Source: JBPOFY01 sp051252415 (GTDB lineage: Bacteria; Verrucomicrobiota; Verrucomicrobiia; Opitutales; Coraliomargaritaceae). From it: DNA of 64,000 nt. The notes under the pieces are model-generated. The model saw nothing but the letters and a program-made list of their open reading frames with translations, had not been told where the DNA came from and ran no database searches. The DNA lies in NCBI GenBank assembly GCA_051252415.1, contig JBPOGA010000005.1, positions 148,356-212,355 on the forward strand. Direction: 5' to 3'. Made by a program: the position numbers and the translations under genes. Below, in pieces: positions 16,702 through 23,070 of the stretch. Numbering within the stretch: the stretch's first letter is position 1; the number at the start of each line of letters is the position of its first letter.

Positions 16702-18134
16702 GATGCCACGGTGGATGACTTGCAGCGTGAAAAGAGAATCAAACCGATGCCGGTGCACAGGGCGCCGGCATAGAGCGAGTCCACATTGGCCCAGAAACCT
16801 GTTTGCTCCGAAAAGCGCCATATCGTGGTGCCCACGGCACCGAAAAGCGATGCGAATACAAACTGGTTGTCCGCGATGCGGCCTGGCCAGAAGTAACCAA
16901 TCATCATGGGCAGCAGCAGGCAGGCGGCCATATAGCTGCCTAGTGTCTTCCATACTTGCATGATATTTCCTTCAAAAACGACGCCCAGCACTACGGCGGC
17001 GATCCCTGAGGCGATCATACCGAGATGATGCAGCCCGACTCGCCCACGAAAGCGCTTGGGCACCAGATCGTAAGATACGGTGGTACCCGCCAGAAAAAGA
17101 TACGAGTCGAGAGTAGAGAGAATGGTCGCCGTGACGCCGGCCAGCATGAAGCCACGCCATCCGTCGGGCAGCAATTGCACCGCATAAACTAGGTAGGCAT
17201 GTCCGGACGCCGCTTCTGGGATAACGGCGCACGCATACATGCCACCTAAGGTGGTGCAAATATCAAAGAAGAACCAGACCACTGTGGAGAGCAGTATACC
17301 GACCTTGGCGGTGCGGGTGGACTCGGCGGCAAAGCAGCGTTGATAGAAGTTGGGATCCACCAGTGTGGACAGCGCCACGATTCCCCAAACAACGAGCGTG
17401 CCCCAGGATTGTCCGCCGGTAATGGAAAAGTGCGACGCTGGTAGTTGTTCACGTAGAAATGACAGACCGCCAAATTGAGTGACCGATAAGATGACGACGA
17501 GCAACACGGCAAAGCACATCACAAAGAATTGAACCAGATCGGAAAAGACGACGGCTCGTAGCCCGCCCCACATGGCATACAGCAGAACAAAGGTCACTCC
17601 AATGGACATCGTTAACCAGAGCGGCCCACCGAAGAGAATCTGCAGCAGCAATCCAACGCTAATAACGTAGGCAATGGGAAGCACATTGAACAGATTGAAG
17701 ACGGCGCTCAGTCGACCCGATTTCGGCCCAAACATGCGGCCGACTAAGTCGGGCAAGGTGACGGCTTCGTAACGCGCGACCCGCTGCACAATGAACAAGG
17801 CAAAGATGATGTAAGCGGCATACCAGAAGGCGCCCTGTGTCACGAAATTATAGATGCCGTATTGGAACGACATTTCGGTGACTCCAAAAATTCCGCCATA
17901 CCACGTGGCCACCAAAGTTGCGATAAACATTGGCAGCGTCAGGCGGCGCCCCATCAGGAGAATGTCGAGTAAGCGGGCCTCTTCACCTGCGTTGTGTAGT
18001 GTTTTGCGTTTGCGATACTCACCAAGGACCACGGCACCTATCGTAACCCCAATTATGACGGCAAAGACCAGCCAGTCAATGAGCACGATGGAAGTCGCAA
18101 CCTCCAGATCGGGATCAAAGTCCAATGCGCTCAC
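16698..18134 (-). CDS. Sodium:solute symporter (SSS family)
   Basis: The 478-residue membrane protein has about 13 hydrophobic segments and SSS-family blocks: TWYGGIFGVTEMSFQYG, YAMWGGLRAVVFSDLVQFF, STLVDPNFYQRCFAA and TATILSTLDSYLFLAGTTVSYDL. SSS carriers import amino acids, sugars, carboxylates or vitamins with sodium. The start codon is GTG at 18134. It is translationally coupled to the A-T-R gene. The simplest reading is that it imports the acid the A-T-R enzyme reduces, or handles a related compound. An imperfect hairpin (CATTCCC at 18164-18170, GGGAATG at 18178-18184) lies just upstream in the presumed leader. Confidence 0.85.
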   Translation of the reverse strand: MSALDFDPDLEVATSIVLIDWLVFAVIIGVTIGAVVLGEYRKRKTLHNAGEEARLLDILLMGRRLTLPMFIATLVATWYGGIFGVTEMSFQYGIYNFVTQGAFWYAAYIIFALFIVQRVARYEAVTLPDLVGRMFGPKSGRLSAVFNLFNVLPIAYVISVGLLLQILFGGPLWLTMSIGVTFVLLYAMWGGLRAVVFSDLVQFFVMCFAVLLVVILSVTQFGGLSFLREQLPASHFSITGGQSWGTLVVWGIVALSTLVDPNFYQRCFAAESTRTAKVGILLSTVVWFFFDICTTLGGMYACAVIPEAASGHAYLVYAVQLLPDGWRGFMLAGVTATILSTLDSYLFLAGTTVSYDLVPKRFRGRVGLHHLGMIASGIAAVVLGVVFEGNIMQVWKTLGSYMAACLLLPMMIGYFWPGRIADNQFVFASLFGAVGTTIWRFSEQTGFWANVDSLYAGALCTGIGLILFSRCKSSTVAS

Positions 18135-18687
18135 GTTTGCCGTGGGTGCTCAGCACAGCAGAGCATTCCCGCGTGGAGGGAATGACAGATACAATCAGGG
18201 TGGATGGTGGCTTCTTTCTTCATCATAGGCACTTCGCCTCAGCGACTGGCAATTACTCCTTTGTCAGCTCTTAGCACGTCCGAGTCAATACGTTCAGTTC
18301 CCTGAGGCGGTTGCCTCTGTTAAACCAATAAGCGAGACGAGAAGGGGCAAACGCAACCTAAGACAAGCACAGGTCACGCAATATCGAGATATTGCGCACA
18401 ATGATCCGTTCAATAAGCGGCACCTCCGATTTTGATAGCAATGTGAGGGACCCACATAGCTTGTCCGCTTTATGTATCAACTTAGGCCCGACCAACAGGA
18501 AGCGGAGGATCGCACCCTCCACTACTTCAGAAAGCAACGACACCCGGCGGTGATCGTGTTGCCGACGGGTGCCGGGGAAGCGTGATGGTGCTCGCACATG
18601 TTAAAGGTTTGGTTGAACAAAGCCCTTAACCCTAATCCCCCACACAAAATCGATTACGATTAAGATTAAGAAAACAGGAACCCCCTC
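18135..18687. other. Repeat-rich intergenic region upstream of the symporter
   Basis: No convincing gene is present. A 79-codon minus-strand frame at 18358-18597 overlaps several hairpins and is not believed. Visible structures are a hairpin at 18164-18184; a perfect palindrome at 18377-18396 (CGCAATATC-GA-GATATTGCG); a GTAG-headed hairpin on the minus strand at 18504-18525; and a ten-base stem at 18541-18571. Two short inverted copies of a TTAATC-type repeat lie at 18625-18637 and 18652-18664. Confidence 0.6.
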
Positions 18688-18771
18688 TATCCACTTCCCA
18701 CTATCCACTTCCCACTATCCACTTCCCACTATCCACTTCCCACTATCCACTTCCCACTATCCACTTCCCAA
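18688..18771 (+). repeat. Six tandem copies of a 14-base repeat
   Basis: The unit TATCCACTTCCCAC is repeated six times without gaps from 18688, and the last copy differs only at its final base. The tract belongs to a 93-base stretch (18679-18771) with no G on the plus strand. It ends 49 bases before the MYG1 start. Unit length is not a multiple of three and there are no spacers, so it is neither coding nor a CRISPR array. Confidence 0.95.
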
Positions 18772-18820
18772 GACTAAGAAAGCACTTGCCACTACCCACG
18801 ACTCACTCCCCACTGCCTCG

Positions 18821-19675
18821 ATGCTAACATCGATTGTAACTCATCCGGGCGGTGCCCATAAAGACGACTTCCTAGCCTGCGCTGTGCTGCTCACCCAGGC
18901 ACCAGTGGCCATTGAACGCCGCGACCCGACCGAAGCGGATCTAGCCGATGCCAACATCGCCGTGCTCGACATTGGCCACCAGCACAACCCTGAGCTACAT
19001 AATTTCGACCATCACCAATTGCCACGCGATCACGTGCCGACCTGCGCGCTCTCACTCGTGCTACAGCACCTCGGTATCTACGAAGACTCGCGCGAGTTCT
19101 GCAGCTGGCTCGAAGTCGCGGAGTGGTTTGATTGCCGCGGCCCCAACGACACTGCTGAATGGCTCGGCATGGACCGTGAGACCCTCGGCAAGCTCAACTC
19201 CCCACTCGACATCACTATCCTGCGCCGCTTCGCCAGCCAGACCGAGCACAAGCCCGGCGAGCCGATCTGGGAAATCATGCGTATGATCGGCCAAGACCTC
19301 GTCGACTATGTAACCAACCTTCGCTCGCGTCTCGACTTCGTCGCAGAGCACGCCGAGGTCTGGGAATTTGAAAACTTCAAAGCCATCTTCATGCCCCGCA
19401 CAGATCCGATGCCCGACGAAGCATCTTCTGGGCTAGGCTACCATGTCGAACATCTCGGCCTCGAAGAAGAAGTGCTCGCGCTCATCTACCCCGACAGTCG
19501 CGGCACTGGTTACGGCATGCGCCGCTTTAATGACGACCAACGCATGGAGTTCACTCAACTCGATAACGAAGACGACGTCCACTTCACACACGCCAGAGGT
19601 TTTATAGCCAAGACTTCCTGCGCGGAGGTTGAGCGCCTAAAAGAGCTCGTAGCAAAAGCCTACAAAGCTCAATAG
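18821..19675 (+). CDS. MYG1 family protein (DHH-like exonuclease)
   Basis: The 284-residue protein carries the MYG1/UPF0160 signature. Its opening VTHPGGAHKDDFLACAVL and later NFDHHQ are the metal-binding segments of the DHH phosphoesterase fold. GLGYHVEHLGLEEEVLALIYPD follows near the C-terminus. Eukaryotic MYG1 is a 3'-5' RNA exonuclease; bacterial members are uncharacterised. The gene overlaps the Nudix gene by 7 bases at their 3' ends (convergent). The start follows the 14-base tandem repeat tract and has no clear ribosome-binding site. Confidence 0.8.
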   Translation: MLTSIVTHPGGAHKDDFLACAVLLTQAPVAIERRDPTEADLADANIAVLDIGHQHNPELHNFDHHQLPRDHVPTCALSLVLQHLGIYEDSREFCSWLEVAEWFDCRGPNDTAEWLGMDRETLGKLNSPLDITILRRFASQTEHKPGEPIWEIMRMIGQDLVDYVTNLRSRLDFVAEHAEVWEFENFKAIFMPRTDPMPDEASSGLGYHVEHLGLEEEVLALIYPDSRGTGYGMRRFNDDQRMEFTQLDNEDDVHFTHARGFIAKTSCAEVERLKELVAKAYKAQ

Positions 19676-20052
19676 AGTTTACGCAGCTGCTTTAAGACGA
19701 CGCGTAGATCCTTTTGCACGAGCTCAGCGGCTTCATCAAAAGAGACGATCACCCGGTCGCGCTCATTGCACTCAGGATAGTGTTTATTGACCTTCTTCAC
19801 CTTCATAAGGAAGAGCCTCAATTTTTTTGCACGACTCGAGACCACATCAAACTCGTAGTAACGACCCTTCAGCGTGCCCTCGAGTCCAGCTTCTTCATAA
19901 GCCTCATCCAAGGCCACTGCCTGATCACTACGCCCTTTTTCGGTGCGCCCCTTTGGCAAGATCCAATAGCCTGTATTTCTTGATGTTATCAAGACAACCT
20001 GCCCCTCCGCAGTTACAGGGAACACGCCTACTTGATATTTTTGCTTACACAT
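19669..20052 (-). CDS. Nudix hydrolase
   Basis: The 127-residue protein has the Nudix box PKGRTEKGRSDQAVALDEAY followed by EEAGLEG. The usual REUxEE core appears as DEAYEE, so the first arginine is replaced while the metal-binding glutamates remain. The preceding QVVLITSRNTGYWILPKG is typical. Small stand-alone Nudix enzymes clean up nucleoside diphosphate derivatives such as diadenosine polyphosphates or inositol pyrophosphates; the substrate here is unknown. A good ribosome-binding site (GAAAGGAG) precedes the start. It begins 42 bases downstream of the RHH gene on the same strand, suggesting a two-gene operon. Confidence 0.85.
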   Translation of the reverse strand: MCKQKYQVGVFPVTAEGQVVLITSRNTGYWILPKGRTEKGRSDQAVALDEAYEEAGLEGTLKGRYYEFDVVSSRAKKLRLFLMKVKKVNKHYPECNERDRVIVSFDEAAELVQKDLRVVLKQLRKLY

Positions 20053-20094
20053 CTAAATGGCTCCTTTCAATGGCTTCATACTAAACATGCGCCT

Positions 20095-20259
20095 CTAGCG
20101 CTTTCGCTTTAGGTAGTCCTCAATCAGTTTCTCTACAATTTGCTGCACACTGCTATCCGTCTTGATCGCGTGAATCTTTAGTGCCTTGAGCGTATCTTTC
20201 TTCAAGCGCAACGAAGTATTCTTTCGCTTATCCTTTTCCTTGCTAGCACCATTCGACAT
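20095..20259 (-). CDS. Ribbon-helix-helix (Arc/CopG-type) DNA-binding protein
   Basis: From ATG 20259 the product is 54 residues: a basic N-terminal tail, a short beta strand (NTSLRLKKD) and two helices (LKALKIHAIKT, VQQIVEKLIEDYLKRK), the Arc/MetJ/CopG pattern. Such proteins are autorepressors, antitoxins or plasmid copy-control factors. An AAAGG ribosome-binding site lies upstream of 20259, and the alternative start at 20286 would overlap the operator-like palindrome, so 20259 is chosen. The only co-directional partner is the Nudix gene; no classical toxin is adjacent. Confidence 0.78.
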   Translation of the reverse strand: MSNGASKEKDKRKNTSLRLKKDTLKALKIHAIKTDSSVQQIVEKLIEDYLKRKR

Positions 20260-20273
20260 AAACCTTTCATAAT

Positions 20274-20310
20274 AGGTTGACGTCAACCTGTCAATACGTC
20301 AACTTAAGTT
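20274..20310. promoter_or_regulatory. Palindromic operator and repeated GTCAA half-sites of the RHH gene
   Basis: AGGTTGACGTCAACCT at 20274-20289 is a perfect 16-base palindrome 15 bases before the RHH start. Further GTCAA half-sites follow at about 20290 and 20298. On the minus strand TTGACA and TATGAA, 17 bases apart, could form a promoter with the palindrome in its spacer; that would put the start of transcription almost at the ATG. Autorepression is inferred from RHH family habits. Confidence 0.6.
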
Positions 20311-20331
20311 CTTTTCATATGTTAGAGTAAT

Positions 20332-20709
20332 GGCGGACGTGTGAAACACGCCTCTCCAGAGGATGTTTTTTTGGAGGGACGCGTTTTATGCGTCCGTTTA
20401 CTTCGGCTCGCGAATCACGAGGTGCCAGTAGGCTCGGCAGAACTCAATGGTAGGGCACGTTATCCTTAACGTGCCGACAATCCTCAAGCGCCATGCAATT
20501 TTTACGCGGGGTGTAGCAGATTAGGCGCGTCTCGTGCCGCACGGGTGCTTGAGAACGCCAGATGGCACGTCGGATGCGCACCGAGACGGTGCTGCGCTAC
20601 CCTTTGAGGCATATTTTACCCCGCACTTATAATTGCACCCTCCTCAAGCGGCGGTTCGATAAGGATCCGTCTTTGCCGTTGGCTACGCCGGACACGTATC
20701 GAACCCTAC
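20332..20709. repeat. Cluster of six REP-like hairpins with GTAG/GGAG heads
   Basis: This gene-free stretch is packed with hairpins, each next to GTAG or GGAG on one strand. They are: 20332-20357 (minus, imperfect stem); 20373-20396 (plus, GGACGC/GCGTCC); 20450-20475 (plus, GTAG then GGCACGTTA/TAACGTGCC); 20513-20538 (plus, GGCGCG-TCT-CGTGCC); 20578-20600 (minus, GCACCG/CGGTGC around AGA); and 20653-20709 (minus, GGTTCGATA/TATCGAACC). The phrase TCCTCAAGCG occurs twice (20481, 20641). The arrangement is that of REP/BIME clusters. Confidence 0.75.
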
Positions 20710-20736
20710 CTATTTAAATGTAGAATAAACGATGCA

Positions 20737-20768
20737 AAAAAAAGGGCTCGTCCGAAAACGAGCCCTTT
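20737..20768 (-). terminator. Rho-independent terminator of the RRM gene
   Basis: AAAGGGCTCGT (20741-20751) pairs perfectly with ACGAGCCCTTT (20758-20768) around CCGAAA. On the minus strand a run of T follows, 24 bases after the RRM stop codon. Confidence 0.93.
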
Positions 20769-20791
20769 AGAAATTTTATTAAGCGAAGTGC

Positions 20792-21220
20792 TTAGTAGGA
20801 GTCACGACCACCACGGTCATAACCACCTCCGCCACGACGATCACCACCGCGATCGCCACCACGGCCACCACGATCGCCACCGCGACCTCCACCACCGTAG
20901 CCGCCACGATCGCCACCGCGACCGCCACCGCCACCACCGCCAAAGCTACGACCGCCACCTTGTGGGCGCTCTTCGCGAGGACGTGCTTCGTTGATTGTAA
21001 GGTTACGACCCATGAATTCTGCACCGTTAAGTGCTTCAATTGCCGCGTTCATTTCTTCAGGTGTTCCCATCGATACGAAAGCGAAGCCACGAGGGCGGCC
21101 AGACTCACGATCTTTGACGATGAAAACGTCGCTTACAGTACCGTGTGCTTCGAAAAGCTCACGAATTTCGCCATCATTGGCGTCGTAGGACAGATTGCCT
21201 ACATACATCTTTGTGTTCAT
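20792..21220 (-). CDS. Glycine-rich RRM RNA-binding protein
   Basis: The 142-residue protein has one RRM (about residues 3-82) with RNP2 MYVGNLSY and RNP1 RGFAFVSM. A flexible tail of GGRGGDRGG-type repeats follows (about 90-142). Cyanobacterial and other bacterial Rbp proteins of this design bind single-stranded RNA and are often cold-induced. The RGG-like tail suggests RNA binding or condensation. It is monocistronic with its own strong terminator. The 385-base upstream region could hold a long leader, but no cold-shock element is recognised. Confidence 0.9.
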   Translation of the reverse strand: MNTKMYVGNLSYDANDGEIRELFEAHGTVSDVFIVKDRESGRPRGFAFVSMGTPEEMNAAIEALNGAEFMGRNLTINEARPREERPQGGGRSFGGGGGGGRGGDRGGYGGGGRGGDRGGRGGDRGGDRRGGGGYDRGGRDSY

Positions 21221-21605
21221 ATTATTATCTTTATCTCTTTGAGGCTATAGCACCTGCTTCTTTGCTTTGAGTGTCCTGATTTGGACCAATCGACCTAACT
21301 GAATATGAACTACCCAACTGATGCCTACCCACGCTCTGAATCCTAACATTTGCTATAGTGGGCTTTGCTTATCGACTATTTCAAAAAAAATAGCAAGCAG
21401 CGAATCGAAAAGCAAACCCGACAGTCAAACTCAGAGACTACACTTGGAAACTGCCTCCTACATGCAGAATCCCACTTATTTCGGTATGTGGCCGCGTCGC
21501 ACTGTCGACGCGATCATAACGATCAGCTAAATTTACCCCCGAAACACTCAAAAGGGTGACTGAGCGCCGTTGCTACATTGTTTGAGACAGTTTGCTTGTG
21601 GCGAC
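21221..21605. other. Spacer between the RRM gene and lpxK
   Basis: Short frames here have no recognisable features. One hairpin, CGCGTCG/CGACGCG, lies at 21493-21512. TTGAGACAGT at 21582-21591 matches the terminal repeat of the element at 45035-45168, hinting at an element remnant. Confidence 0.5.
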
Positions 21606-22838
21606 CTACGCTTTGTCCGACGCAAACGGCGGTCGTGAATTCTGCCCCGATTTATTCCTCGGCAAACAGATGCGTGTCGCCGCTGCATCGAAGTCTTCCT
21701 CACCTGATAGAATATCAATTTCCAGGCGTAAGTAGTAAATCGGGATCGGGGCTTTAATATCTTCAAACAGGCGCACCGCATCTTTCTCAGTCGTGACGAT
21801 CATATCGAGATCACCCTGACCAGCCTTCTTATACAAATGCTGAATTTCGTATCGCGAGAATCGGTGGTGATCGAGGAAGCGCTGATTGTAGCGAATCTCG
21901 GCGCCATAACTACGCAGCATATTTTCAAAACTTTCTGGCGATGCAATTCCACTAAAAGCTGCAATCTTGGCTCCTTTAAGCGCGTCTAGCGGCAAACGTT
22001 CGTCCGTTTCGACCGACTGCAAAAATTGCGGTTGATGCGCGCATTCGATAATTTCCGCATCAGAATTATGCTCTCGAATCAACTCCAAGAGATTTTCATC
22101 GCGGGTCCCATCCGACTTGGTCAGGAAAATGTAACTCGCACGAGAAAGGTGCTTAATCGGCTCACGCAGAATCCCCCGAGGCAGCAAGTGCTGATTACCG
22201 AAGGGGTTGGTTTTATCCACCAGCAACAGATTTAGGCGACCCTTTAACGGCAAATATTGAAAGCCATCATCTAAGATCAAGGTGTCACAACCAAACTTAC
22301 GAATCGCAAATGAACCGGCTTTCACGCGGTTTTTATCGGTAAGCACGACCACACCGGGCAAATTCTTGGCCAACATGAAGGGCTCATCCCCGGCCACATC
22401 TGAATCGAGTAAGACATTCTTGCCGTCACTCACGATACGCGGGGGTTCTTCTTCACCATGCGTTAACAAGCGCCACAGCTTTTTAGTCAGCGGCTCCTTT
22501 TTACTTTTATAGCCACGACTTAGAATCGCCACTTTACGACCTCGCTCATGCAAGGTGCGGGCAAACTTTTCGACGACAGGCGTCTTGCCCGTGCCGCCTA
22601 CAGTCAAGTTACCCACCACCACGACAAGGCAGCCCAAGGGTTTATTTCTCAGAAAGCGGTGCTCGTATAGATACCAGCGCAACTGGACCAAGGCACTAAA
22701 GATAAAGGACAGTCCATACAGGAAAGACGACATCACCTCAGCCGCCCGACCGTGCCTCCGATCATAGATCACATCCGCAGTAAACTGCGCAAAGTCATTG
22801 GCTTTGCGGGCGAGTTTGTAGCGTTGTCGGCGAAACAT
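21606..22838 (-). CDS. lpxK: Tetraacyldisaccharide 4'-kinase
   Basis: The 410-residue protein has the LpxK Walker A motif GNLTVGGTGKTPVVEKFAR (about residue 76). It also has AILSRGYKS, VGDEP-type and DDGFQYLPLKGRLNLLLVD blocks, FSGIASPESFENMLRSYG and VTTEKDAVRL. LpxK phosphorylates the 4' position of the lipid A disaccharide precursor at the inner membrane. It contains an N-terminal hydrophobic helix (about 40-60). Its presence shows the organism makes lipid A and has a Gram-negative outer membrane. It reads away from topB. Confidence 0.95.
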   Translation of the reverse strand: MFRRQRYKLARKANDFAQFTADVIYDRRHGRAAEVMSSFLYGLSFIFSALVQLRWYLYEHRFLRNKPLGCLVVVVGNLTVGGTGKTPVVEKFARTLHERGRKVAILSRGYKSKKEPLTKKLWRLLTHGEEEPPRIVSDGKNVLLDSDVAGDEPFMLAKNLPGVVVLTDKNRVKAGSFAIRKFGCDTLILDDGFQYLPLKGRLNLLLVDKTNPFGNQHLLPRGILREPIKHLSRASYIFLTKSDGTRDENLLELIREHNSDAEIIECAHQPQFLQSVETDERLPLDALKGAKIAAFSGIASPESFENMLRSYGAEIRYNQRFLDHHRFSRYEIQHLYKKAGQGDLDMIVTTEKDAVRLFEDIKAPIPIYYLRLEIDILSGEEDFDAAATRICLPRNKSGQNSRPPFASDKA

Positions 22839-23070
22839 AAAGATGGATGAAATAGTCGTTAAGAATATGGAAAACCAATCTGAAAAACCAGAAAGAGGAT
22901 TGACGCCAGATTTAATCGCCTCTTTTTACCGAAAACAAGCGACTTCGGCAGATTGCAGCACAACCTGCCTTTTTCGCACACTAAATAACAGCCATCGCCA
23001 TCACTTTTATCGAGCCTCCGGACACCACGGAGGCTTACCGCTTTCGAGAACGACACACTATATATAATAG

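Noticed and set aside
16702..16953. 84-codon N-terminal extension of the A-T-R protein
   Set aside because: It lies entirely within the symporter gene, has no family similarity, and the ATG at 16701 gives the classic ATGA overlap.
18358..18597. 79-codon minus-strand open frame
   Set aside because: It spans a palindrome, a GTAG-headed hairpin and a ten-base stem, so it is better read as repeat DNA.
18688..18771. Possible CRISPR array
   Set aside because: The copies are directly adjacent with no spacers and the unit is only 14 bases; there are no cas genes.
21321..21530. 69-codon frame between the RRM gene and lpxK
   Set aside because: No domain, crosses a hairpin at 21493-21512, and has no supporting context.
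22843..23067. 74-codon plus-strand frame between lpxK and topB
   Set aside because: No ribosome-binding site, no family features and a hairpin (23013-23035) inside it; it ends just before the topB start.
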